Positions 35,995-48,808 of a DNA stretch of 64,000 nucleotides are shown here, one piece after another. Position numbers and translations under genes: made by a program. Below the pieces are notes generated by a model. The model saw only the letters and a program-made list of their open reading frames with translations. It did no database searches and was not told the DNA's origin. The number at the start of each line of letters is the position of its first letter. Within the stretch, counting starts at the first letter, position 1. Source of the stretch: Dastarcus helophoroides (taxonomy: Eukaryota; Arthropoda; Insecta; Coleoptera; Bothrideridae); contig CM053329.1 in assembly GCA_028583605.1 (NCBI GenBank), forward strand, positions 3,906,001 to 3,970,000, in the 5' to 3' direction.

Positions 35995-38900
35995 TAAAAA
36001 TATAATTTAACTTGAAATTTTAAGAACAATTAAAATATCACAAATTAATTAATGAACAAAAAATAAATATTACAGAAATATAATAATAACTTCCAATTTC
36101 GATTTTAAGATTGTTCTACTATTAGAGCAATACATCGGATATGAATTGATGGGAAATGCAAAGATTAATTTTTTGAGAACGTACAGTTTTTGAAATCAAT
36201 TTTTAAAAAGTGTATATTAATGCGTAGTCAATAGGGAATCTCCTACAAAATACACATTTTTCCTACAATTAAATTTCAACTTCCACAGTTAAAAATTTAA
36301 ATAAAAATTGAAATTTACATCAGCCAATAGTCGCTGATTATTATTATTATAAAATAAGTTATTATAACATGTAGTTCGGTAGATGTGTGTATCTCAGTGC
36401 AAATGTCCAAAATTCAGTAAAATATCTATCACATATCGGCTTTGAAAGGTTGGCTGCATCAGATGATAACTGATAAAATGCAAATATATTACGTTCGACT
36501 TAGTTTCAAATAAGTATAAGTTATTATTAGTAAAAAAGATAATATAATGATAGAGTCACATTAGCCACACTGGATATACTTATCACTGCACACGTTTCCA
36601 TAATTCCTTTAACCAATTTAAACTTTATTGACACTCTAGTCCAACAATATTTGTAAATCTCTAAACCTTTAAATCCTAAACCTGTGTGGAAATTAGGACG
36701 TTCTGCCACTCTTAATACATGTTTAAATCATGACTAAACTATTATAACACTAATGTTTTATGACTGAAGCAGATTTATTTCACTCAAACGTCAAGCGACA
36801 TTCCTTTTTTGTCAATAATTAAGTGTAACATCAGTATAATCCAATTGTAAATAGAACTATAAATAACATTACAAATTAAAGTTATTAATGTACATGATTA
36901 TTTTTTATTTTAATAAAAATTAAATCACATTTTAGTTTGATTTACAGACGAAATAGTAATCCTAGAACCTTAAAATCGAAATTGTAGCAATAAAAATAAA
37001 AACTTAAAAACAATGGGAATTGTTCTTCCAATTACGTCCATAATTCCGAATTTTACATGTAGACGAACTGTTCAGGGATTTTCGTACAAGGTTTCTAGTT
37101 TCTTTAAATTCCTGATGAAAACCCAAGGTGCTGTTTGGTATTTCTAGCAGTCTGGCGAAAAAAGCGACATTATAAAGTTAACTAAGAATGTTTTGCCAGA
37201 AATAAATTTCATTGACAAAATGTACACGACTTTAGCAAAGACTTTCGTTTGCCCGCTGCCAATTAACACGCTTTAAATAAAAAAAAGTTCAGTTTCTCGT
37301 ATGCAGATTAATCAATTGTCAATAATTCTTTTTCTCCCCGGGCTTATAAAACAATTTGCAAGTTGTTTATATGTCAACCATAAATAACTAACTTGGCTTG
37401 AGGTTAATAGCATGAACAAAAAATTGAACAAGGATACCCACGCCTTGATAAATATCTGCCGGACTGTGTTAAGAATATTTTTGTTTTCCGTGCACGCGAA
37501 CGCAGCTAAATGGTCGCCAGTCGACTAATAAATACAATGACATTTTTAAAATTGGTCTAATTTCGTAATTGTTCGATATGGTTACAGAAATATGTAACGT
37601 GTAATGAAAGTGTAAACGTTAATTTGAATAATAAAAAGGCAATTTTTCCGCTTGTATAAGCAGCGCAATGTTCGCAGAAAAGTAAGAATTATGCCAAACA
37701 CAATATTTTGATATAATTAGGATAATATTTTACACCAGGTAGATAATGTTTATTTTATTTCAACATGAGCAAGTATAGGTTTCAATAGTTATGCAAAAGT
37801 ACTTTGGCGCGCTTATTATTTGAAGTGTGTTCACTTTTAACCAACGAATCTAAAACATTTTTTCTTTAATAGTTCAAACGCTCACAATGATCGGGTAGGT
37901 TGTGAAACTTGCAGCTAAAATAAGCGGAAAATTTTCTCGTCGGCTTTTGATCTTTGGTACGGTTGTATAGTGGTCATTAAAATAGAATCCGGAAGACACT
38001 TGTGAAGTGTCAAAAGAATAAAAACCTGCAATCCAACGTTATGCGCAAGTTCTCATTCTCATCATAATTTCGAGTTGTTACAGCTTCTCGAAATAACAGT
38101 GAAAATTATTTAGTGGAACACAAAACTATTACAGTTTCTGCCTTCATATTTAGACCAGATTTGCAAATTAAATATTATCTAAAACTATTTTTCTGTTGTA
38201 ACTGGAACTTAATTAGGAAGGAAATTGTTTTGTTAGTTGTAATGGCGTTGTTGTTAAAAATAAACCCTAGTTCTGAATAGATGAAATTATTTTGATTGAG
38301 TAATAGAAACTGATATAGAAAAACCGAAGTGTTTTAGGAGTGCAACTTGAGATCCTCTCGTAGAACGAAGGAGAAGCTATTATTACAAAGTGGCATTTAC
38401 CCTGGAGATATTTCTAGACTACCTCTAGACTGTTGACGACTAATACCAAGCATATACGTGCAATGCTGTTAACTGGATTGTGGCCAGTTTTGTGACATTT
38501 CTATTTCTATCAAACATTTTCTTGTAGTGAAACAGAGGAAATCCTTAAAGCATCCCGTGCTTTATGATGTAATTAACTGCTTATTCCATAACAATTATTT
38601 TAATGTATTTATATCAGAAAATCTATTAATTTAGTTATTGTATAGGTGGTTGAAACTATTGATTAACTCGCTTAACATATGTTCTAAAATTTGTTTCTAA
38701 TTATGTAAAGTTGATATTTACTCGCAACAGCTATAAACACACATTGGCGTTAATTACGTCATGTCAATTCGTTCCTAGGTTAGAAGCGTTTTATTTACTA
38801 GCCTCTGTGTTTGTCACGTTGTTAATTACCACATGATTTTCATGAAAATTGGGTAATATTTTCGATTTTTGGGGATTAACCCTAAGATGTTAAAACCAAA

Positions 38901-39400
38901 GAAGTCTAAATCTATTTTACGTCGTTGGTTATCTTATACCTTCTTTGAAGGTAAGTTGTGAAGGAAATACAACACCTTCAAATTTATTTGAACAAAATAT
39001 GCAACTACAACTAAATAAAAATTTTTTGCTATTTAAAAAGGAAGGGTATTTTGCGTGTAATAAAATATTTAGTTGTATAAGGGATTAACTAAAATTTCTC
39101 TACTTTTTAATTATAATATCACTTATTATTTCAAAGAAGATGCAACACTTTGAAACTGAAGATTACTTCGCATTACTGAATTGGTGAAAATGTCATTTAA
39201 GTATAATCGACACAACGATTTCCGAAAATTATAATTGAGGTTGGGGACTACAATCCCGGTATAACCGAATTTGGAATATATCGACATCGCGCATTATTCT
39301 AGAGACCCGAAGGATGTGGACGGGATACCGGATGACCAGCAAGATTGTTGTATCATAAGTAAGGTGTTCATAACAATGTTCCCTCTAATTTTCACTGTGC
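35995..39400. other. Intron-like sequence; possible conserved element at about 37200-37400
   Basis: No gene. Around 37290-37330 homeodomain-type words cluster (ATTAATCAATTG, TCAATAATT) in more balanced, repeat-free sequence, which is the look of a developmental enhancer. A TATA-like AATAAAAACC region with downstream CAAGTTCTCATTCTC near 38020-38060 has only an eight-codon frame. Confidence 0.4.
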
Positions 39401-42060
39401 GAAATTGAGCATTAAGCAAAAAATATTATAATGAAAAATAAATTGCACAATTTTTTCATAATTTTAACTCCAAATTTCAATTTTAAAATTGCCTTTTTTA
39501 TATTATTATTTAATTTATCGTTATAAATTTCGAATATTTTTTTTTCTTTTCAAATTTGGATTCTTTTTTTCTAAAAATGTTCACTTTTATATTTCGAAAT
39601 TCAGATTTAAATATCTCGAGGTTACACCCAAGATATCGAGAACGTTTTCTCTTATATTTTTAAGTGAAATTTCGATTTTTTTCTTAAAATTTCAAAGATT
39701 TTTACAAAGGACATTTTTCAAAACTAAATCGATTTTTCTAATAAAAAAAAAAGAACATGGGAAAGAGCCGAATTTTCTTAAAATATTTTTCTCACGGTTT
39801 TCACTTCTTATTTGTAAAATAAAATAATGTTGAAATTTCGTGAAAACTTGAAATTTCTCACGAAATATTTTCAATTATAATTTGTACTCAAGTTCGAGAA
39901 AAAAGAGAATGAATTAATTTTGGGAATTTGAAATTTTGAGAACAAATGTAACATTTTAAAAGGAAAAACAAATTTTAAATATAAATTGAAAGTTTCGGGA
40001 AACTTTCGAAAAAGTCGAAAATTTTGAAAAACCAAAGAGCTAAATTTTAGAATAAAATTTAAAAATTCAAGCAAATATACCATTTTGAACAAGTAAGTCT
40101 TTAAAAAAATCGCAATTTTGGAAAAAGCTGGTGGACATTTTGATAAAAAAATTCGAAATTATTTAGGGAAATTCAATTTTGGGAAAGAGACGTTAAACTG
40201 AAATTTCAAGAACAAGGCGAATTAAAAAACAACCGAAATTACCAGGAAAAGTTGACTTTTGAGATATTGATAAAATAATTTTGAAAGAAAAGACGAATCT
40301 TCAAAAAACTATAAATTTCGAAAAACCTGACAAACTTAAAAAAATTCAGAATTTCCTGGACAAGGCCAAAACTCATACTTTCAAAACAGATGATTTTCGA
40401 AGAAAAAATATTAAAATTGCAGAAATGTAATAAAATTCGAATTTAGAGATAACAGAGGTTTCGAGGGAAAGCGAATTTTGAGAAAAAAGTCAACTTTTAT
40501 AAAAAACGGAAAAGCTAATATTTCAGAAAAATGCAGCAATTTGGAAAAATCTCTTTTAAAAACAAAGTCGAAATTTCGAGAAAAAGCCGCAATTAAAAAC
40601 AAGTTCGAAAAAATCTAAACTGGAACAAAAGTAAAATAATAATACCTCTAAATCTCGAAAAAAAAAAAGAAGAAATTCTGACAAAAAATATTTTTACCAA
40701 CATTTCCATATTATTATTTTTCGAGACTAATTTTGAATTAAAGGCAATTTTTGACAAACAAATCGAAATTACCAGAAAATGAAGCCGAAATTTTTACAAA
40801 AAGTCAAACTATGAGAAGGAAAAAAAGAGATTTCTTAAAAAAAAACATATTTCATTATACGTATATATTTTGACAAGCAAAATATAAAAAAAAAACATTT
40901 TAATCTTGTACTTAGGTTCAATTTTGGACTCCTCTGTTTAAATTTGTGTTTCATTTTGTACATAAAACCAACTAACCTATTTGTTGTCAGAATATATAAA
41001 GTGACGTAAAAATTATTATTTAAAATCAAATAGTTGTGGTTTATATTTTTGCAGAAATCGTCAACAATTTTACTTACTAAAAATTTAAATATTTTGCCAA
41101 ACAGGATTACGTACAAGTTAAATGAAAATAAATCATTCCTAAAGAACCTCAAATTTTAAACAAAAGGTCTAATTCCAGAAAAAAGGCGAACATAGAGAAG
41201 AGAATCTCGCATTTTTTAGGAGATTTTTATTTTTTCAAACTTTCTACTTTTTTATAGAGATCGGGTTAAAACGAAAATTTGCTAAAAATGTCACCCTTTT
41301 TGTCAAATATTTGATTTTCTGTCAGCAAAATGATTTTATTTTAAACTCGCAGTTTTCACATTCTCCAAAATTTTTACTATATTCTAGACATTTTTTCTTT
41401 TTCAAGATTTATTTTAGAAATATCGACTCCACTGTTAATATTTTCCACTTTTAATTTTGCTTTTTTTTTAAATTTCAGCTTATATAAATTTTTTTCCATG
41501 AAATTTAACTATTTGTCCATATTTTAAATTTAATTTTAGCTAGAATTTAAAATGTAAACTTTGTATAAAATTTCGTTATTTTTTCCCAAAATTTCGTTTT
41601 CCGTTCTTTGAACGTTTCCCTTTATTTTTATATTTCAAATTTCTTTCAAATTTCGGCATGTTTTCTCAAAAATTCCACATAAACCTTTTTTAAGATTTTA
41701 TTAAAATTTTAAAATTCGATTTTTTTTAAGTTTAGAAATTGATCTAATATTTTCTGAGTTTTGAAATACTTTTATTTTTACTTTAAACCAAAAATAGCAC
41801 TTTATAGAAGGGATTGTGATTCTTCTTTCGAAATTTAGACTTTTTTTGGAAATTTTAGATTTGAATTCGAAATTTTTTCGATAAGTTTTCGATATTCTGT
41901 TGTTCAAACGGTGAACATTAATTTTATCGATGCATCGTTATTAAATTTTTTAAGACTCTTTATTTTAATTTTTCTCAAACCAGTTAACTATTTTTGTATA
42001 CTTTTCATATCATTTATTTCTTAAAATTTTAATATTAGTTTTCGTCAAACCAAAAGATAT
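39400..42060. repeat. Large strand-flipping array of the skewed AT repeat
   Basis: Pyrimidine-rich on the plus strand at 39400-39740, purine-rich at 39830-40880 and 41140-41220, pyrimidine-rich again at 41230-42060. Words such as GAAATTTCGAGAAAAA, AAATTTTGAGAACAA and TCGAAATTT recur every 25-40 bases in the sense fitting each block. A more ordinary insert lies at about 40880-41140. All frames here (39489-39827, 39871-40092, 40411-40602, 40835-41152, 41701-41907) are low-complexity read-through. Confidence 0.75.
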
Positions 42061-44391
42061 TGCAATTATTTTTATATTAGTTCCAGGTGATAATCATTTA
42101 GTAAAATTTGGTGCCCATTGACGATACGCTCTGGTCAGTATGTCTCCTGTGAATGGGCAATCTGTTGATCTATGAAGTGGGAAACCATGGCGTGCAATGT
42201 TTAGAGGGTTTACGGGTTGATTTGACTTTGTTTTAGAAGGTCGAATACATTTTTTTAACCTTCTGTATTTATTAGCTCTTCGAATACGTAGTTAAAATGA
42301 ATGAAATTATAATTAAAACCGACAATTTACGAAAGTTAGAAAGCACAAAATAGCTATGTCTGTACGGAATTGCAATATAATTTTTGTTATTTTGATCTAG
42401 CTGTAAATTAAAAACAAAGTTTGTAAGCAATAATCTTGTATTTTCGGGTCCTTAGATCTCGATATCCTGTAATAAGGGACTACTTGGCTTTAAATGTACC
42501 TTCACATAAGACCAAGAACTAATCGATTTTGCTTAGTTCCTACTATATGGTTAAAGCAAAGTCGCCTATTCCGTTAGGAAGCCAAACGAAGTAGCCGGAA
42601 ATTATTGCTTTTATATGCACCCACTTCCAATACCGAGTCGCCTCCGCAAACCAAAATATTGTGGTTATAACTTTTTATGACTCTGCTTTTGCAAATTCGA
42701 AACATCTCCTGGGCAAAAGTCAGATGAAAATTCCCCCGTGGTGTATCTGAAGCAGTGAAAATTTCAGTGGTTCACCCTTACCTTAAAGGACCTTGGTTAT
42801 TGCAGCACCTTCTAAGTTCATTTGGTCAACTTTATACATTTCAGACCCTGTCTGAATTCGGTGAAACACACTTCGATAAAACAGGTCACCATTATGCACG
42901 ACAGCGAATTCAAGGATAGGGTAGATAAAATCACTAAAATGGGGGATTGAAAGCTATAATTCGTTTTTATGGCTATCTATTTTATTAAAAGGATCACGTA
43001 CGTACATCGTAGTTATTGTAATAAAGTCATTATTAAAAGAGTGTTCAAATGTTTTTTAAGGCACAGCTTGTTTTGATACGGTTATCTTTTAGATTAGAAT
43101 AACTTTTAATTATTAACGTATTGAAATTATGTCACAGTTGAACTAATTATATCATTTCTCCATTCTTTCTTAAAAAAATAAATAAATAATATAAAATAAC
43201 TTTGAGGGTTGAAATATTAAAAAGCAAGTACGTTATTTATTTTATTTGTCTCGCTAAGGCTTCCAATTAACCTCTAGATATGAATGAAATCATAATCTAA
43301 TTGACGTATCCTGAATAAAAAAGGCATTTTTATTAATAGGGGCAAGTTTAATGGCTAGAAACCTCCATAAGTAAACCGGTTAAACTAACCGGGCATCTCA
43401 CCGGCATGCTACACGCTAATTGCATCGGCATTTCAAATAATTTCATAAAAGATGGCTTCTTCATTTCACAGATCAACACAAGGAATTATTTCCCACTCGT
43501 AACTTCAGCAAGAAATGAATGCCGGGCAGAAAGTGGAAGTAATTGCTGAAATTAAGAATTCGCAAAAAACTCACCAATCAATCGCGCATTGACGAGTTAT
43601 TCTTTGCTCGTTTTAATTTTGCAACTTGTGCGATTTTTGCTCTTGACATGGTTAAAGTTGAGGTTTACTGTTCTACATTTGGACGAGTTCACTAACAAAA
43701 GGAGACATGTTTTGTTCAAGTGAGGTCGCTACTAGCAGCATGAGATTGCTCTAGGGGATTTGCCTCTGACGATATCGATTACTCTCCGTTTTTGAAGGGT
43801 AAGATAGCTACTGAACGGGTGGAAATACAAAATGATAACTATTTTTTACCTCAAGCTTAGAAACTACGTGTGTATTGGGTAACTTTATGAATATGTAGGT
43901 CATTTGAAATGATTTGGATGTCATGATCACCCTAAGCTATAAGGTACATATTTTACTGATTCTCATTGAGCACCAGGAAATAAGAAAATTGGTAAACTGA
44001 ACGCCCAATTTCCTCACGGTCTTAGTATTAATTAGACAACTGGACTTACTTACATGGCTCAAAGTTATTTCAAAACCATTGACTTCCGAGTTAATAAGAA
44101 CATCTGAACAAAAATTGAATTCACGGTTAAATCTAAGCCTCTTCAGCTCTCATAAAATAGGACTATATTACTATGCGTAACCATAAATTTTACTAACGGT
44201 TAACTATTGTGCACGGCCTATTAATAGTCGCGACTAATTACATTCTTATCGAAACCAACACGTTAAGTTGTCAAGTGCAGAAAGATTTCATTTAAGTTTC
44301 CAAATTTCCAACTTCAAACAACTTCAATAAAATAAATCTACGTTTTTGACAACTTATGTGGAAATAAGGGCAAAGATGGGTTGAGTTGAAA
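42061..44391. other. Intron-like sequence with one balanced-composition stretch
   Basis: No gene. Between about 43370 and 43620 composition is balanced and repeat-free, with ACACGCTAATTGCATCGGCA and similar words, as in conserved non-coding elements. Elsewhere nothing stands out. Confidence 0.45.
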
Positions 44392-44778
44392 CAGGGTTTC
44401 TTAACCTGGGATCCATGGATTCTTTGGGGGTCCATAGCGTGAATGTCAGGGATCTGTGGCTGTCTAGGATGAACTTTTTTTTAGTTAATTATTTAGTTAT
44501 TTATGGATACGACAAACAAGAAAGAATTTGGGGACGGCAAGATAACTGACTCGACAAGAAATTACACAGAATTGGACTGAGTGACTTTTTTAGTTAACAG
44601 AAGCTTCTGCAGGGTTTATGAGCTTTTTTGATCGTTGAATTGATGAACTTTTTTTTGTTGGGATGATAAACCTTTTTCTTAACCATCACGAATATTCAAA
44701 TGAAGGGATCCGTATTGTTTGTAAAGCTTTAAAAGTGGTCCGCGGCCAGCGACTACTAATAGGTTAAAAAAAAATCTG
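44392..44778 (+). mobile_element. hAT-type MITE, copy 1
   Basis: Starts CAGGGTTTCTTAACCTGGGA and ends in a degenerate AGGTTAAAAAAAAATCTG. The interior is shared with copy 2 at 45546-45917: GGGATC, TTATTTATGGATAC, AAGATAACT, AGCTTCTG, GAGCTTTTTTG, TGTTGGGATGATAAAC, ATATTCAAA, GTGRTCCGCGGC. No 8-base target duplication is recognisable, so it is older or the right end is rearranged. No coding capacity. Confidence 0.8.
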
Positions 44779-44799
44779 CCGTAGGGGCCAAATTGCACA

Positions 44800-45190
44800 T
44801 TTTTAATTAAGTGGAATAAGAACTTGGAAGTAAAGTTCCAAATTTTGTGTGTAAAATGGAAATTTCTAGCTTCCAGGGATGATTTATGCGCCTAAATTTT
44901 CAGTTGAAAGTCGAAATTTTGAGTTTGATTCGGTTTTAATATATCACAATATAATTATTTATTTATTATTTATTATTAATTGTGTAGCTGACCTTTTAGA
45001 ACAGGAGTAAACATTTTAAGTTGAAACTGCAAAGTTTTGCAAAAAACCGAAATTTCGAGGGAGAACCCAAATTAATTTTTTAAAAAAAAATTTAACGCTA
45101 GACAGGAAATTTGGGAAAGTAAAATTTGGAGAAAAGTTGAAAATTTTTATAAAATCCAATATAACAAAAACATCCGAGTTGAAATTTGGA
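44800..45190 (+). repeat. Block of the skewed AT repeat
   Basis: Purine-rich on the plus strand (AAACCGAAATTTCGAGGGAG and similar), lying between the two hAT MITE copies. Confidence 0.5.
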
Positions 45191-45537
45191 ATTTGAAGTA
45201 ATTAATACATCTCAAAAACTGCTGCAGCTTGAACGTTTTGGAATAAGGACATTTTTTTTACTTCATTTCCTGATCGAATGGCATATGCTTTAAAGCTTGC
45301 TTGATTGGAACATGTTTTTAAACTTTGGTAATAATCTTACAATGATAAATTGTACTTCCTGAAGAAAGCATTAACCGTAACCATAATATAAAAATAAAAA
45401 ATAATCCTTTGTATTTTCCTAGATATTGGCTCTCGGAATCTTGGAATATTAACTGATGCACCCTATAGGTCAAAGTTCTCTTTTTTTAAATTTTTTCTGT
45501 CATGGAACACAGTTTACTTTTTAGGTTAGCTACAAAT

Positions 45538-45925
45538 ACGTAGAAAAGTGTTTCTTAAACTGGGATCTGTGGCACTATACGATGATTTTTTTTTTTAGTT
45601 GTTACTTATTTATGGATACATTTAAGAGAGAATTGGCGCACGGGAAGATAACTCACTCAACAAGAAGAGGTAGTTTAACTCGTGACCTTTTTGTTTTTAG
45701 TCTACACAAGCTTCTGTTGAATCCATGAGCTTTTTTGGTCGTTAGAAATATAGCGGACTCGACAAGGAAAAATTTGGCGTTTTGGACTTGATGAGCTTTT
45801 TTGGTCGTCTAGAGTTACTGTTGGGATGATAAACTCACAAATATTCAAAGGGATGGGCTCGTAAAGTTTGTAAAAGGTTGAAAGTGATCCGCGGCTACTA
45901 AAAGTTAAGAAACCCTGACGTAGAA
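45538..45925 (+). mobile_element. hAT-type MITE, copy 2, with perfect 8 bp target duplication
   Basis: The element is 45546-45917 (372 bases), with a start derived from CAGGGTTTCTTAAACTGGGA and an end AAGTTAAGAAACCCTG. It is flanked by identical 8-base repeats ACGTAGAA at 45538-45545 and 45918-45925, the hAT target-site length. It is in the same orientation as copy 1, 1.15 kb away. Non-autonomous: the minus-strand frame at 45702-45974 crosses the right border and is not a gene. Confidence 0.9.
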
Positions 45926-46790
45926 GGAACATTAACGTATGTCGCAAAAGTGTTGCCACAAAATATTGAAGCACATATTTTGTAATAAGTAATTTTATTC
46001 CAACTTATATTATTTATTGTAATTATCAGCTTACAAAATAATAAAATTACTAGATTAAACTAAGTGAACAGGCCTGTGCTGTTTAATGAGGAATGATTTT
46101 CTGCAAACCTGACCATTAGGTTTTGGGCAACTTAACATAAACATCAACTACGCTCGCCACCTCCCGCCATATATTTTGCAACATAAAAGTACCCAAAAAT
46201 AGTCAACTGAAGGAACCTGGCGCAACTAGGGGGGGCAAATAGGGGGATTATAGTGTCACATACCAAGAGTTAGCAAAGGACGAATAAAAGGGGAACCAGT
46301 GCGGGATAGATTAAAAAATATTTGACGAAATTTGCTTTTGTGCACGATCATCACGTTGGAGACATGACATCATATCCTTATCCCAAAGGAAACACAAAAT
46401 CAGTTTAGTCAAAACAACATCTCGTTTAATCCGTTTGATTGCCGAAACGATAATCCTCCCAATTTAAATAAAACCCGCCCAATTGAAATTTTTTTGACAC
46501 TTTTACTCACATAGTGTATAATGTGGGGTGATAAATATAAAACAAAATAATTAATGCCTAATATTTTCTGAAAAATACGTTAGGTTGATGTTTAAGCCGT
46601 CCAAATCCTGACCGTTGATATTAGCAGAAAAGTGTGTCTAGTTGAACAGCTTGGACCCCTTTGTTTAGTTTAAGCTAATAATGTTGTTAGTTACTCAGGT
46701 GTTAATTATGGTAACTAATATAGGTTTAAATTAAGTTATTTATTTCAAAATAATATCGTTAAATATTTTCGGCCAAAACTTTTGAGACAT
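45926..46790. other. No supported gene
   Basis: A slightly GC-richer piece (46080-46290) with ACTACGCTCGCCACCTCCCG and a G-run (AACTAGGGGGGGCAAATAGG) may be a conserved non-coding element; nothing definite. Confidence 0.4.
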
Positions 46791-46799
46791 ACGTTAACT

Positions 46800-47880
46800 T
46801 AACAACCTTTATTTTAAATACATTTTTCCCAAGTTCAAACATTTTCTTAAAATTTCCAGTTTACACTTGAAATTCATAATCTTTTTCTTAAAATTTTGAC
46901 CTAAACTAAAAAATTTGAATTTTATGAAATTTAAGTTAGGAAACCTGACAATTTTGTTTTAAATATTTCGAACTTATCTTCGCGTTTCATCCGAAATTTC
47001 CAAATTTATAACACAAAAACAGTGTTACGCGTTCATTTTTAAGTACGCTCTGATTTACACTTGAAAACGTAACTTACTTTTTCGACTGCAGACCCGAGTG
47101 CAATTAAAAATGAACGCCTAAAATTCAGAATTTTAAAACAATTCAAAATTTGAAGAAAAGCTCGATATCTACTTAATGAAACTTAAATAAACAATATTTT
47201 TTCTGTTAGTTTCTGCATCCTATGGATTTGAAAATTTTTCTTCGAAATTTCGACTCTTAATAAGATTTCGACTTTTAATTTTTGATTTTTACTTTTTTTT
47301 TAATTTGAAATTTTTCTTTTTCTAGAAATATTTGACATCTCTGAATACTTGATCCTAGAAATGTTGACCTTTTTTATCAAAATTTAGACAAGTCTCGAAA
47401 TTTTGATTTTTTTTAATTTCTATTTTTAATTTCGAAATTTCGGCATTTTACCCCAATTTTTTTTATTTATTTCGCGATCGTAGAAAAATTCGAAACCACC
47501 AACTCCGAATTTTATAAGACGTGATGTTTTTTTTTTCCTAAAAATTTCGGCTTTTGCTTAATATTTCGAGTTAACACATTGTTTTTTATTTATTTTTTAA
47601 TGTAAAAATTTCTTCCGAACTGTTAACCATTTTTTGAAAATCTTTAGATTTCTTTCTTTATTGCGATTTTTTTAAATTGCTAACTGTAAATCCCGCTGAT
47701 TCGAATTTTTTTCTTGGAATTTCGAGAAAGCGTAGATGGAGAATCTTAAAACGAGAAATCTTGAAAATATTTTAATTTACTTCTATGTATATTTTTTATA
47801 GATTCAAAAACAATTTCTCGATCTTTCGAGTTTTAATTTTTTTTGATTTTTACTTGTCTCGAAATCAAAATTGGTTTTCT
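46800..47880. repeat. Block of the skewed AT repeat, mostly pyrimidine-rich
   Basis: TTCGAAATTTC, AAATTTTGACC and TTTTAATTTC words dominate on the plus strand, with a purine-rich island around 47110-47170. Confidence 0.6.
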
Positions 47881-47984
47881 ACAATTGTTGATTATTTTTA
47901 TACCAGAGGTGTCAATAAGCCACTTTCGGTGGAAACATTTTTGAGTGGACCGCACATGGAAAATAAAAAGTTCACGTTTTCTGA

Positions 47985-48260
47985 AAAAAAGTGAAATTTC
48001 TGACTCTATCAAATAAAGTTGGCAATTGAAAATAAGGCTCCTCTTTGTCCAATAAAACTGACGTTTAAAAAAAAATTGGAGAACAAAAAATGTTACCTCT
48101 TTCCAATAAAATTAACGATTAAGAAAGAGCTCCTTCTCTTTGCCCAATAAAATAGGTAACTAAAAAGAAGCTTCTTCTCTCGGTCCCGTAAAATTATTGT
48201 CGACTAAAAAACGGTAACCTGGCAAATAAAATTAATGTCTAAAAAGAAAATCCCTTCATT
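47985..48260 (+). repeat. Short tandem-like repeats, CCAATAAAAT(T)AACG type
   Basis: Four or five units of about 60 bases each contain TCCAATAAAAYTRACGWYTAA-like words followed by a purine run and CTCYTCTTT (near 48045, 48105, 48145, 48190, 48225). Diverged but in register, so probably a small local duplication series. Confidence 0.5.
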
Positions 48261-48491
48261 AATCGTTCGCGGGCCGGGCGCGGGTTGCCGCCCTTTGAAT
48301 TGGAGTGTAATCTCGAATTACCAATATTTTTCGTTTCGGAACTTCAAAATTCCTATCCGAATATCAAATATTGCTACTTTTCCAGAAATTTTAGGTACAA
48401 AATGTAAAACATATGTAATGTGGAATATATTCTCGTGTGACTCTCAAAATTTCCAATTTACACTTCACCTTACTTTTTAAAATTTCATTTA

Positions 48492-48808
48492 GTCTAGACC
48501 AGTGGTGCCCAACCTGTAGCTCGCAAGCTGTATGTAGCCCGCGGTAACTTTTATGTGGCTTGCGTTAACTATGAAGAAACGTTAGGGTTTTCGGGGTTCA
48601 GCGATCATTTATCCAATTCTTTTTATTTTCTTATCTTTTTACTTTTGTGCTTTGCGACTCGTTAGTACGTCAAATAGCAAATAAGATGTATGTGATTGGA
48701 GTTTATCGTTTTTCCTCTTTTAAAGACGCGATAGTATAGCTCGCCTACGATTTTTTATTTATTACTAGACTCCAGTCGACTAATAAGTTGGGCACCACTG
48801 ATCTAGAC
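48492..48808 (+). mobile_element. hAT-type MITE, second family, with target duplication
   Basis: The element is 48500-48800 (301 bases), with 14 bp perfect terminal inverted repeats CAGTGGTGCCCAAC. Flanks are GTCTAGAC (48492-48499) and ATCTAGAC (48801-48808), an 8-base duplication with one change. Subterminal GTAGCTCGCAAGCTGTATGTAGCCCGCGG-type words are hAT-like. It has inserted into the AT repeat. No coding capacity. Confidence 0.92.

Noticed and set aside
45355..45385. Another CTGAAGA motif (TTCCTGAAGAAAGCATTAAC)
   Set aside because: No stem II or GAAA at the required distance.
45702..45974. 90-codon minus-strand frame
   Set aside because: It starts beyond the right target duplication and runs into a MITE, so it cannot be an ancestral gene.
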